A stretch of 46,499 nt of DNA from Oribacterium sp. (GTDB lineage Bacteria; Bacillota_A; Clostridia; Lachnospirales; Lachnospiraceae): the NCBI GenBank assembly GCA_004554245.1, contig SFND01000017.1:1-46499 (forward strand), written 5' to 3'. Positions within the stretch are counted from its first letter, which is position 1. Each line of letters begins with the position of its first letter. A program made the position numbers and the translations under genes. Positions 1 through 8,679 of the stretch are shown piece after piece. The notes beneath the pieces are model-generated. The model had not been told where the DNA came from. It saw only the letters and a program-made list of their open reading frames with translations, and searched no databases.

Positions 1-89
1 CAAACGTGCATTATTGCCTGTTTTTCCAGCGACAAAATGTGCAAAGCGTATATTATTATAAAACAAAACGCATTTATGTATGTGCAATA

Positions 90-118
90 TTGACAATGCA
101 TAGCAACACCGTTAAAAT
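90..118 (+). promoter_or_regulatory. Sigma-A promoter of the molybdenum hydroxylase operon
   Basis: A perfect -35 hexamer TTGACA (90-95) is followed, after 17 bases, by TAAAAT (113-118). Transcription would start near 125 and leave a leader of about 97 bases before the first gene at 222. No other gene separates the two, so it probably drives the iron-sulfur, molybdenum and FAD subunit genes. Confidence 0.75.
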
Positions 119-145
119 TAAGTCAAATCAAACGAATGACCTAAA

Positions 146-176
146 CGAACGTCCGAATCCGCGGTCCGGATGTTCG
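146..176 (+). promoter_or_regulatory. Inverted repeat in the leader of the hydroxylase operon
   Basis: Bases 146-155 pair with 167-176 (ten pairs including one G-T), and further imperfect pairing continues inward. It lies between the promoter and the ribosome binding site (AAGGAGG, 204-210). It could be an RNA hairpin or a protein operator; the sequence alone does not decide. Confidence 0.4.
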
Positions 177-221
177 CGAATGATACGTCACATCATAAAA
201 ATCAAGGAGGTTCTGAAAAGT

Positions 222-845
222 ATGAAAAAGGATTTTGTAACTCTGACAGTAAACAAACGAGAATATACGTTTTCTGTCGGCACGGCCTTTGGACAGCTTC
301 CACCATCCGAAACACTCGTAGATACATTAAGAAATCGTCTGGGATTGACCGGAACGAAATCGTCCTGTAACGAAGGTGCATGTGGGTGCTGTACCGTGAT
401 TAAGGATACGTATGCTGTCGCATCCTGCATGACGCTCACGGTGGACTGTGATGGTAGTGATATCATCACCATCGAAGGACTGGAGGATCCGGAGAAGGGA
501 CTCGATCCGATTCAGCAGGCCTTTATCGATGAGTACTCTTTCCAGTGTGGCTACTGCACACCGGGTATCATCATGTCGGCGAAGGCACTGTTCATGCATA
601 ATCCGCATCCGACTGCGGAGGAAATTCAGGAAGCGCTTTCCGGTAACTTCTGCCGTTGTATCAGTCATTATACGGTGCTGAGAGCGCTTAATAAGGTAGC
701 AGGAAATGAGGATGCCGAACTTTCCGAGATGCATCGGGCAGCGGATGATATCCCTGTAGAGGATCGTATTCCGGTTCGTGAAAACAAGCATCCGAACAAT
801 CCTTCGACCTGGCAGGCATGCAATGAGCATTCATTAGCAGATTAA
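222..845 (+). CDS. Molybdenum hydroxylase iron-sulfur subunit, two [2Fe-2S] clusters
   Basis: Small electron-transfer subunit of a xanthine-oxidase-family hydroxylase, 207 aa. Cys49, 54, 57 and 69 form the plant-type ferredoxin cluster site. Cys109, 112, 144 and 146 form the second, helical cluster site (motifs CGYCTPG and GNFCRC). It passes electrons between the molybdenum site and the FAD subunit. The start is the ATG at 222 because AAGGAGG lies 11 bases upstream; the frame is open further 5' but that stretch holds the promoter. A C-terminal extension of about 45 residues after the second cluster is longer than in most family members and has no recognised domain. The stop is followed 14 bases later by the molybdenum subunit gene. 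Confidence 0.92.
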   Translation: MKKDFVTLTVNKREYTFSVGTAFGQLPPSETLVDTLRNRLGLTGTKSSCNEGACGCCTVIKDTYAVASCMTLTVDCDGSDIITIEGLEDPEKGLDPIQQAFIDEYSFQCGYCTPGIIMSAKALFMHNPHPTAEEIQEALSGNFCRCISHYTVLRALNKVAGNEDAELSEMHRAADDIPVEDRIPVRENKHPNNPSTWQACNEHSLAD

Positions 846-859
846 GGAGGGCCTTCAAA

Positions 860-3199
860 ATGAGTGCAGCAGATAAGAAAATGAATTACCGTGATGTGGT
901 TCAGCCGAACTATCGTCATGTTGGTAAATATACCCCGAGAATCGATGCCAAGGATATCGTAACCGGACATGCAACCTATCTGGATGATTTTAATGTTCCT
1001 GGCCAGCTGTATGGTAAGACCTTGCGTTCACCGTATCCGCATGCAAAGATTCTGTCCATCGATGCGACGAAGGCAGAGGCACTTCCGGGTGTACGTGCAG
1101 TCGTGACCTATAAGAATGCGCCGGAGCAGTGGGGACTCGGCCTTCCGGTACATCGTCATCTTCTCGAGGATGAGGTATGGTGTGTCGGTGACGTCGTCGC
1201 ACTGGTCGCCGCGGATACGCTGGAAATCGCAGAAGAAGCCCTCGATCTGATCGATGTCGAGTATAAGAAGCTTCCGGCTGTATTTAATGCGGAGGACGCC
1301 CTGAAGGAAGGTGCACCGCAGCTTTATAAGAGATTCCCTGGAAATCATGTAGATAACGGTATCAAGTATTTCCAGCCGGATGGTCCGTGGTGGCAGATCC
1401 GCCGAGGCGATCCGGAGGCAGCCTTTGCAGAGTGTGCCTATGTTGCGGAAGATCGCGTTGAGTTCGATAAGATGCCGTCACCGGCCGCGCCGGAGACACC
1501 GTCAGCCATCGCAAAGTGGACGGGAGGAACCGACTATACCCTGTGGGCATCTTCTCAGTCTTCCCATATTCTGAAGCTGATGGCCGAGGGTCGTATCGAC
1601 CATTCAAACTTCGATGTTCGTACGTTCAATGTCGGCGGTTCTTATGGTAATAAGCAGTCCCTGATGACGACCGTCCTTTCCGCATGTATGCTGTCCCGTG
1701 TGACCAGTAAGCCGGTAAAGGTAGTCATGACCAAGGAAGAGCAGTTGACCTGCTATGAGGTTCGTCTCGGATCCATCATGAATGCCAAGATCGGTATCAC
1801 GAAGGATGGCATCGTAAATGCGATTAAGGGCAAGTGGCTGGTAGATACCGGATCCATCGCAGACTCGATTCAGGGCCAGGTCGGTGTCGGCCTCGGCGAG
1901 GCGCAGCTCGTATGTGCGAAGTGCGCAAACTGGGATATGGATTCTGAAATTGCCGTTACGAATCGGCAGGCAGCCGGTATCGTACGTGGTTATGGCGGAC
2001 AGGAGCTGAACAGCTGTCTCGAGCGTCTCATGGCGACTGCGATGAAGGAAGGAAATCTCAATCCGCTTGACGTGTTTAAGAAGAATTACGTGGCACCGGG
2101 TGATCGCTTCCAGTGGCGTGATGGTCGCTGGTGGCAGTCCAGATCCTCGATGTTCTTCCCAGAAGCGATGCAGGGTGCTGCGGATCGTTTCGACTGGGAT
2201 AAGAAGTGGGTCGGCTGGAATAAGCCGTACTGGGTAAGCCCGGATGGCAAGAAGGCCAGAGGCGTCGGTATGGGCGTTATCGGTAATGCCGATATCAATG
2301 AGGATAATACCGAGTGTATCTGTCGTATCATCCCGGATCTCGTAGGTAAGCCGAGAGCATCGAAGACGGTGATCGAGATGGATGTTACCGAGTCTGGTAT
2401 GGGTACGAGATCAAATGTAGTTAAACAGGTGGCAGAAATCCTTAATGTGCCGGTAGAGACGGTTTATATCACGGATCCGGGTTCGAAGTATAATCCTTCC
2501 AACTATGGTCTTTGCGGTTCCAGAGGTACGATCACGACCGGTAAGGCAGCAACACTGGCAGCGATGGAGTGTAAGCAGAAAGCTCTGGAGCTCGCAGCGA
2601 CGCACTTCCACAGATCCATCGACCAGATGGAAACGAAGGACTATATGGTTTATGTGCGCGATACACCTGAGCTTATGGTTCCGATGTTTAAGCTCTGCGA
2701 TAAGGAGCTTTCCATCTGTGGATATGGTAAGCACCTGGAGCTTTTCAATATTCCGAGCTGTATCGCGGTGTTCGTCGATGTCGAGGTCGACCTCGAGACG
2801 GGTCGTCAGCGCTTACTTCATATCGGTGCAGGAACGGATATCGGACAGATTCTCGATCCGAAGGCGGTGGAGATGCAGCTGCATGGTGGCATCGGATCTG
2901 CCTGCGTAGATACAGCGTCGATGGAGGAGTGCTTACAGGATCCGATCACTGGACGTCTGGTGACCGCAAGCATGCTCGAGTATAAGATGAGAACCTTTAA
3001 TGAGTTCCCGACCTATGACGCATACGTCATGGAATCGCAGATCGATAGCTATGTATTTAAGGCACTCGGCATCGGTGAAGTATCCGGTGCGGCACTCGGT
3101 GGTGCAGTTCTGATGGCGATTTCCAATGCAACCGGAAAGGATATCAAGACCTACCCTGCAACGCCTGGCGTGATTCTGAGCGCCCTCGGTAAGGCATAA
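860..3199 (+). CDS. Molybdenum hydroxylase large subunit, molybdopterin-binding
   Basis: Catalytic subunit of the xanthine oxidase/aldehyde oxidase family, 779 aa, the usual length. An N-terminal Ald_Xan_dh_C-like domain (about 20-145) precedes the molybdopterin-binding region. Family landmarks are GGSYGNK (259-265), RGYGGQE (376-382), GMG at 513-515 where many homologues have GQG, GSRG (553-556), and GIGE with Glu740 at the position of the catalytic glutamate. No signal peptide is seen, so it should be cytoplasmic. The substrate cannot be read from the sequence. The neighbouring FAD subunit and CoA genes favour a carboxylate or its CoA thioester over xanthine. The RBS AAGGAGG precedes the ATG and the gene is tightly linked to both neighbours. 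Confidence 0.9.
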   Translation: MSAADKKMNYRDVVQPNYRHVGKYTPRIDAKDIVTGHATYLDDFNVPGQLYGKTLRSPYPHAKILSIDATKAEALPGVRAVVTYKNAPEQWGLGLPVHRHLLEDEVWCVGDVVALVAADTLEIAEEALDLIDVEYKKLPAVFNAEDALKEGAPQLYKRFPGNHVDNGIKYFQPDGPWWQIRRGDPEAAFAECAYVAEDRVEFDKMPSPAAPETPSAIAKWTGGTDYTLWASSQSSHILKLMAEGRIDHSNFDVRTFNVGGSYGNKQSLMTTVLSACMLSRVTSKPVKVVMTKEEQLTCYEVRLGSIMNAKIGITKDGIVNAIKGKWLVDTGSIADSIQGQVGVGLGEAQLVCAKCANWDMDSEIAVTNRQAAGIVRGYGGQELNSCLERLMATAMKEGNLNPLDVFKKNYVAPGDRFQWRDGRWWQSRSSMFFPEAMQGAADRFDWDKKWVGWNKPYWVSPDGKKARGVGMGVIGNADINEDNTECICRIIPDLVGKPRASKTVIEMDVTESGMGTRSNVVKQVAEILNVPVETVYITDPGSKYNPSNYGLCGSRGTITTGKAATLAAMECKQKALELAATHFHRSIDQMETKDYMVYVRDTPELMVPMFKLCDKELSICGYGKHLELFNIPSCIAVFVDVEVDLETGRQRLLHIGAGTDIGQILDPKAVEMQLHGGIGSACVDTASMEECLQDPITGRLVTASMLEYKMRTFNEFPTYDAYVMESQIDSYVFKALGIGEVSGAALGGAVLMAISNATGKDIKTYPATPGVILSALGKA

Positions 3200-3217
3200 T
3201 CGAAGGAGGAACCGATC

Positions 3218-5596
3218 GTGAGAAATTTTGATTATGAGAGTGCGGCTTCTTTTGAAGAGGCCAGCACGTTATTAAAGAATACAGAATCCGGTAAGGCGGT
3301 GGCCATCGCCGGAGGTACAGACCTCGTCGGTGTGATGAAGGAAAAGATCCTGAAGAAGGCACCGGAGAAGGTTGTCAATCTGAAAACCATCAAGGAAGGA
3401 AATTATATTAAAGAGGAAGGAAATGCGATCGAAATCGGTGCCCTGACGAAACTGACACAGATCGTGGAGAGTCCGGAGCTGACGGAGGGAGCAGCGGCAG
3501 TTCAGGAAGCAGCGAAATCCATCGCTTCTCCGATCATCCGTAACGAAGGAACCATCGGTGGTAATCTCTGTCAGGATGTGCGTTGCTGGTTCTACCGCTA
3601 TCCGAATGGCGTCGGTGGAAGACTCGACTGTGCACGTAAGGGTGGTGAAGAGTGCTTCGCGATTCAGGGACAGAACCGTTATCACTCCATCTATGGTGGC
3701 ATGAAGACCGGTTTTACACCATGTTCCCATGAGTGCCCGGGCAATACGGATATTCCGGGATACATGGCGAAGCTGCGTGAAGGCGACTGGGATGGCGCGG
3801 CCAGAATCTTCCTCGAGTACAATCCGATGCCGATGGTTACCTCCAGGGTATGTCCGCATAACTGCCAGCTGAAGTGCAATCAGAATCAGCACGGCGATCC
3901 GGTCGATATCCATGCCGTAGAGCGTTCACTCGGCGACTATATCATCGCGCATTATGATGACTATTTTAAGGCACCGGAACAGGAGTCCGGCAAAAAGGTA
4001 GCCATCGTCGGTGCAGGCCCGGGCGGTCTGACGGCAGCCTATTATCTTCGCCGTGCCGGTGAGAAGGTCGTGGTATATGATCGTATGGAGAAGGCCGGCG
4101 GTGTTCTTCAGTATGGTATCCCGCACTATCGTCTGCCGAAGGATATCGTCGACGGATATGCTGCTCAGCTTGAAAAGATGGGTGTCGAGTTCCGGATGAA
4201 TACGGAGATCGGAAAGGACATCACCCTCGATCAGCTGGATCAGGAATATGATGCCATCTATCTCGGTACCGGTGCGTGGAAGCAGCCGCTCCTCGGAATC
4301 GGTGGTGAGGAGCTGACACAGTTCGGTCTGAATTTCCTCGTTGATGTCAATACCTATCTCCAGAAGGCCATCGGTAATGATATCCTCGTCTGTGGTGGCG
4401 GTAATGTTGCGATGGATGTTGCGATGACCGCGAAGCGTCTCGGTGCGAAGTCCGTGAAGCTGGTTTGCCTCGAGCAGGCAGATGAGATGCCGGCGACCGA
4501 AGAAGACGTCAGCAGAGCGAAGGAAGAAGGCGTCGAAATCTTTAATGGCTGGGGTCTTTCCAGAGTACTGACGGATGCAGACGGTAAGGTCAACGGACTC
4601 GAGTCCATGAAGTGTACCTCCGTACGAAATGCAGAGGGCAGATTTGATCCGCAGTATGATTACGACACGAAGATGAACTTTGCGTCGGATTATATCATTC
4701 TCGCTACCGGACAGCGTGTCGATATCAGCTTCCTCGGCGAGAACTTCCTGTCTCAGGTGAAGAGCCCGAGAGGTCTGATCGATGCCGATCTCGAAACGGC
4801 GAAGACCTCAAATCCGAAGATCTATGCAGGCGGCGATGCGGTTACCGGACCGAACCTCGCCATCAAGGCGATTCATGGTGGCCGTGTTGCAGCCATCACG
4901 ATCAATAAGGATCTCGGCGTAGAAGAGTATCACTGGCCGCAGACAAAGGGATTCCTTCACTTTGATAAGGACGCCATCAAGGAAACGACGATGCATGTTC
5001 TTCCGGAGCGGGCGGTATCCGAGCGGACACTGAGTGACGAGGATACTGGATCCTTTACACCGGAAACAGCTATCCAGGAAGCCGGCAGATGTATGGACTG
5101 CGGATGTTATTCGGTAAATGCTTCCGATCTTTCACCGGTGATGGTGATGATGGATGCGGAACTGATCACAACGGAGAAAACCATTCGGTCGAAGGATTTC
5201 TTTACGACGAAACTCAAGGCATACGATATGCTGAATCCGGGAGAGCTGATCAAGGCCGTTCGTTTCGAAAAGCTGGATGGCTATACGACCGGCTATGACA
5301 AATTCAGAGTACGTGATTCGATCGACTTTGCAATTGCATCTCTCGCATATGCATATAAGCTCGAGGATGGTGTGATCCGTGATGTGAAGCTGGTTCTGGG
5401 TGCAGTGGCACCGGTTCCGCTGGTACGACCGGAGGTAGAAGCGTTCCTGATCGGAAAGAAACCGACGAAGGAAGTTGCTGCTGAGGCTGCAGAGATCGCT
5501 GTTAAGGATGCTGCGCCGCTTCAGTACAATGACTATAAGGTACAGGAAGTCAGAGCACTCATCTCAAATCTCGTAGAGCGGATGGCAAACGCATAA
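3218..5596 (+). CDS. FAD subunit with an inserted GltD-like NAD(P)H oxidoreductase
   Basis: Third hydroxylase subunit, 792 aa against about 290-330 for a normal FAD subunit. Residues 1-160 are the start of a PCMH-type FAD domain (AGGTDL at 31-36, GGNLCQD at 114-120). Residues about 162-629 are a GltD-like module: Cys169/173 and Cys212/216/220 as iron-sulfur ligands, GAGPGG (265-270) for FAD, and GGGNVAMD (393-400) for NAD(P)H. The PCMH domain resumes at 630 (NASDLSP, 634-640) and runs into the CO-dehydrogenase flavoprotein C-terminal domain. Cys123, 138, 146 and 630 match in order and context the four [4Fe-4S] ligands I recall for 4-hydroxybenzoyl-CoA reductase beta (122, 138, 146, 155). The start is GTG with AAGGAGGA 7 bases upstream. 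It probably links NAD(P)H to the molybdenum site. Confidence 0.88.
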   Translation: MRNFDYESAASFEEASTLLKNTESGKAVAIAGGTDLVGVMKEKILKKAPEKVVNLKTIKEGNYIKEEGNAIEIGALTKLTQIVESPELTEGAAAVQEAAKSIASPIIRNEGTIGGNLCQDVRCWFYRYPNGVGGRLDCARKGGEECFAIQGQNRYHSIYGGMKTGFTPCSHECPGNTDIPGYMAKLREGDWDGAARIFLEYNPMPMVTSRVCPHNCQLKCNQNQHGDPVDIHAVERSLGDYIIAHYDDYFKAPEQESGKKVAIVGAGPGGLTAAYYLRRAGEKVVVYDRMEKAGGVLQYGIPHYRLPKDIVDGYAAQLEKMGVEFRMNTEIGKDITLDQLDQEYDAIYLGTGAWKQPLLGIGGEELTQFGLNFLVDVNTYLQKAIGNDILVCGGGNVAMDVAMTAKRLGAKSVKLVCLEQADEMPATEEDVSRAKEEGVEIFNGWGLSRVLTDADGKVNGLESMKCTSVRNAEGRFDPQYDYDTKMNFASDYIILATGQRVDISFLGENFLSQVKSPRGLIDADLETAKTSNPKIYAGGDAVTGPNLAIKAIHGGRVAAITINKDLGVEEYHWPQTKGFLHFDKDAIKETTMHVLPERAVSERTLSDEDTGSFTPETAIQEAGRCMDCGCYSVNASDLSPVMVMMDAELITTEKTIRSKDFFTTKLKAYDMLNPGELIKAVRFEKLDGYTTGYDKFRVRDSIDFAIASLAYAYKLEDGVIRDVKLVLGAVAPVPLVRPEVEAFLIGKKPTKEVAAEAAEIAVKDAAPLQYNDYKVQEVRALISNLVERMANA

Positions 5597-5610
5597 AGAA
5601 GCGTATTTTA

Positions 5611-5640
5611 AGCGAGCCCCGTCCACGACGGGGACTCGCT
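5611..5640 (+). terminator. Hairpin after the hydroxylase subunit genes
   Basis: AGCGAGCCCCGTC pairs with a downstream arm carrying one bulged A, around a 3-base loop. The following run is only ATTTC, so it is a weak intrinsic terminator or a processing/attenuation hairpin that lowers expression of the downstream transporter and CoA genes. A short inverted repeat, CGTTA-N6-TAACG (5658-5673), lies further downstream, before the transporter. Confidence 0.5.
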
Positions 5641-5712
5641 ATTTCAAAATCATGAGCCGTTAAAAAAATAACGTACATACAAGAACAGAATTCTTCTTAG
5701 AAGGGAGGGTGT

Positions 5713-6954
5713 ATGGATTATATGAAAAAAAGATGGACGGTCGTGGCTGCAAGCTGTATCGTCAATGTCTTTATCGGTATTTCGTACTGCTGGAGTATCT
5801 TCCAGTCCGGATTTATGAGTGAGTCAGAAGAAATTTTCGGTGCGACAGTAGTGGCATCTTCGCTGGCACTGGCATTTACCTTTAATACAGGTGTCGGTCC
5901 GATCACCATGATTACCGGTGGCGCGATGAAGAAAAAGTTTGGTGCTGGAGGCGTCATCAAAATCGGCGCAGTTCTGACCTTACTGGGTCTTCTGATGACG
6001 GGCATGGCCCACAGTGTGCCGATGGTATGGATCGGCTTCGGTATCATCGCCGGTTTCGGTGTCGGCATGATCAATGGCATCACCACAACCAATACCGGCC
6101 TCTGGTTTCCGGAAATGCGTGGAACGATTGCAGGCCTTACGACGGCCTTCTTCGGACTGGGGTCAATTCTCTTCCCGTTCGTGCTGAGACCTCTGATCGG
6201 CAGCATTGGCGTACTGAAGACCTTCATGATACTTGGAATCCTGATCGGCATCGTCGGATTCATCTGTGGATTTTTCATCTCGGCGCCACCAGAAGGCTGG
6301 TTGCCGGATGGATACGTACCACCTGCACCGAAGAAAAACGGTCCGGCACCTAGAAATTACAGCTGGAATGAGATGATCCGGGATAAACGCTATTACGTAG
6401 CGGTGATCGCCTTCCTCTGCTTCTCATCGGCCGGTCTTTTCGTCATTCAGTCGGCGACCGGTATGGCGAAGACCATCGGTGGACTGCCGAAGGAGAGTGC
6501 ACTCGTAGCGTATACGGTTTCGTTCATCGGTATCGCGAATTCCGGCGGACGTCTTCTCTGGGGGTCGATCTCCGATAAGATCGGACGCTATAAGGCGCTG
6601 ATGGCGATGGGATGCCTCGTGGCGATCTGTGGTTTCTGCTTATCGCGAGTGAATCAGTCGTACGGAATGTTCCTGATTTTTGCTATGCTGATTGCAGCAT
6701 GTTATGGAGGCTCCATGGGTGTATATCCGGCACTGACGGCGGATAATTTCGGACCGAAGAACAATGGCATCAATTACGGCATCATGTTTATCGGTTTCGC
6801 GCTCGGCGGCTATGTCGGACCGAAGTTCTTTACGAGTCTGATGGAGCAGTCCGGTGGATCCTATGCGATGCCGCTGACGATTGTGGGTGTATTTGGCATC
6901 GTAGCAATCGTGCTGATTTTCCTTCTCGTAAAGTTCAGAGAGAGTATGAAGTAA
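5713..6954 (+). CDS. MFS transporter, oxalate/formate antiporter (OFA) type
   Basis: Integral membrane carrier, 413 aa, with about 12 hydrophobic segments. The N-terminus RWTVVAAS followed by a segment ending SYCWSIF, and the central PPEGWLPDGYVPP just before the cytoplasmic loop, are typical of the OFA branch of the major facilitator superfamily. Members exchange small organic acids such as oxalate and formate. AAGGGAGG sits just upstream of the ATG. Lying between the hydroxylase genes and a CoA ligase, it most likely imports the carboxylate substrate or exports the product. The exact substrate is not predictable. Confidence 0.85.
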   Translation: MDYMKKRWTVVAASCIVNVFIGISYCWSIFQSGFMSESEEIFGATVVASSLALAFTFNTGVGPITMITGGAMKKKFGAGGVIKIGAVLTLLGLLMTGMAHSVPMVWIGFGIIAGFGVGMINGITTTNTGLWFPEMRGTIAGLTTAFFGLGSILFPFVLRPLIGSIGVLKTFMILGILIGIVGFICGFFISAPPEGWLPDGYVPPAPKKNGPAPRNYSWNEMIRDKRYYVAVIAFLCFSSAGLFVIQSATGMAKTIGGLPKESALVAYTVSFIGIANSGGRLLWGSISDKIGRYKALMAMGCLVAICGFCLSRVNQSYGMFLIFAMLIAACYGGSMGVYPALTADNFGPKNNGINYGIMFIGFALGGYVGPKFFTSLMEQSGGSYAMPLTIVGVFGIVAIVLIFLLVKFRESMK

Positions 6955-6973
6955 AGATAAGACAGGTTTTATT

Positions 6974-8665
6974 ATGGACAAATCGCAGTTGATTGAAAAT
7001 CAAAAAAACGATGATCCATATCGATGCTCCATTTCGAACCGGACGTTGGGAGAGCTGATTCATCTTCAGGCCTCCCGGTATCCGAACCATCTCGCGGTGA
7101 TAGATTATCTGCATGATCGACGCCTCACGTATCAGGAACTCGATACGGTCAGTGATGATCTGGCGAAGGGGCTGATTCATCTGGGACTCAGGCAGGGCGA
7201 TCATGTGGCGGTGATCATCGATAACTGCTGGGAACATGTCGTCACGAAGCTCGCCATCTCGAAGGCCGGTGGAGTGCTCGTCAATGTGAATATCCATGAA
7301 AAAGCGGATATGCTGCGACGGCTTCTGGAGAATACTGAATGCAGCATAATGATTATAAAGCAACGGATGAAAAACCGGGATCATATGGAGATGCTGTATG
7401 AAATCTGTCCGGAACTGAAGACGCAGACTGCTGGCAGACTGCAGACAGTACTGCTGCCGAAGCTTCGGCATATCATCGTGACCGGTGGGGCTGGAGCGGA
7501 AGGCTGTGCATGGCAGCTGAATGAGATCCTGAAGGCAGGAGAACAGTGCTCCGACCAGCTGCTGGAAGATCGGGCGAAACAGCTGGACATGGACCAGACC
7601 GCCACGATCATCCATACCTCCGGATCGAGCGGCACCCCGAAAGGCGTTCCGCTGACGCATCGACAGATGATGCTGAATGCACTCGAACATGTGCACTATA
7701 TGAAGATGACGACAGATGACCGGCTGTGTGTGACAGCTCCGCTGTTCCACTCGCTGGGCTGCATCGGAAGCATGCTGACGACACTGATGGCCGGGGCTAC
7801 GATGGTGCTGTTTGATGATCTGAAGCATGAGGGTGTGCTGGAGCTTCTGGTGAAGGAAAAGTGTACGGTGATGAGTTGCGTTCCGACGATTCTCCTTCGA
7901 CTGATGCATCATGCAGAAGAAATCGGAGGTGAGCAGAATCTCCATCTTCGTCTCTGCGTGATCGCCGGAGCGAGCTGTCCGGAGGAGGTGTTCCGACATG
8001 CATCGGAGGTTCTGCATATCGATCATTTCATGGTGATGTATGGGATGACGGAAGCCGGTCCGGGAATCAGCAGTACGGAAATACAGGATCCCCTCTGCAT
8101 GGTGTCGACGACCGTCGGTCGTTTCTGGCCGTTGATTGAGTGGAAGATCCGTGACCTCGCCACCGGCATCACACTGGGAGAGAATCAGGTCGGTGAAATC
8201 TGCATCAAGGGTCCCTGTGTCACGGCGGGGTATGTTCGGAATATCGAAGAAACAGAAAAAGCGTTCGAGGATGGCTGGCTTCGCACCGGAGATATCGCAA
8301 CGGTGGATCGGGATGGCGTCATCCGCCTGAGAGGAAGATGTAAGGATATCATCATCCGGGGTGGCGAGAACATCAGCCCGAAGGAAATCGAAGACTTTTT
8401 ACGGCAGCATCCGAAAATCGAGGATGCCTGTATCGTGGGCGCCCCGAATCGTGAATTCGGTGAGAGCGTCTATGCATTTCTGATTCTGAAGCCAGGGCAG
8501 GAACTTTGTCTGGAGGAGCTTCGCAGCGACTGCAAAGGCAAGATTTCAACCATCAAGATTCCGGAAGAAATCGAAATCCTACAGCAGTTTCCACTGACCG
8601 GCTCCGGTAAGATTGCAAAGGAAGCGCTGAAGAAGATAGCAGCTGAGCATACGAGATTCAGCTGA
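6974..8665 (+). CDS. AMP-forming acyl-CoA synthetase/ligase
   Basis: Adenylate-forming enzyme, 563 aa, that activates a carboxylic acid with ATP and CoA. Motifs are the phosphate loop TSGSSGTPKG (215-224), YGMTE (356-360), the hinge region LRTGD through KDIIIRGGENISPKEIE (436-473), and the C-terminal SGKI with catalytic Lys546. The acid-binding part (about 230-350) gives no clear substrate. It starts 19 bases after the transporter stop and ends 14 bases before the CoA transferase gene, so the three are probably co-transcribed. It likely makes the CoA thioester on which the pathway operates. The RBS is weak. Confidence 0.88.
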   Translation: MDKSQLIENQKNDDPYRCSISNRTLGELIHLQASRYPNHLAVIDYLHDRRLTYQELDTVSDDLAKGLIHLGLRQGDHVAVIIDNCWEHVVTKLAISKAGGVLVNVNIHEKADMLRRLLENTECSIMIIKQRMKNRDHMEMLYEICPELKTQTAGRLQTVLLPKLRHIIVTGGAGAEGCAWQLNEILKAGEQCSDQLLEDRAKQLDMDQTATIIHTSGSSGTPKGVPLTHRQMMLNALEHVHYMKMTTDDRLCVTAPLFHSLGCIGSMLTTLMAGATMVLFDDLKHEGVLELLVKEKCTVMSCVPTILLRLMHHAEEIGGEQNLHLRLCVIAGASCPEEVFRHASEVLHIDHFMVMYGMTEAGPGISSTEIQDPLCMVSTTVGRFWPLIEWKIRDLATGITLGENQVGEICIKGPCVTAGYVRNIEETEKAFEDGWLRTGDIATVDRDGVIRLRGRCKDIIIRGGENISPKEIEDFLRQHPKIEDACIVGAPNREFGESVYAFLILKPGQELCLEELRSDCKGKISTIKIPEEIEILQQFPLTGSGKIAKEALKKIAAEHTRFS

Positions 8666-8679
8666 AGAAAGGATAAACT

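Noticed and set aside
860..3199. Catechol or phenol dehydroxylase of the DMSO-reductase family
   Set aside because: All motifs are of the xanthine oxidase family; there is no bis-MGD-type fold.
222..5596. Uric acid or selenium-dependent hydroxylase system (xdhD/ygfK/ssnA, yqeB/yqeC type)
   Set aside because: The GltD module recalls YgfK, but none of the partner genes (ssnA, hyuA, ygeW-Y, selenium factors) is present, and no in-frame TGA is needed.
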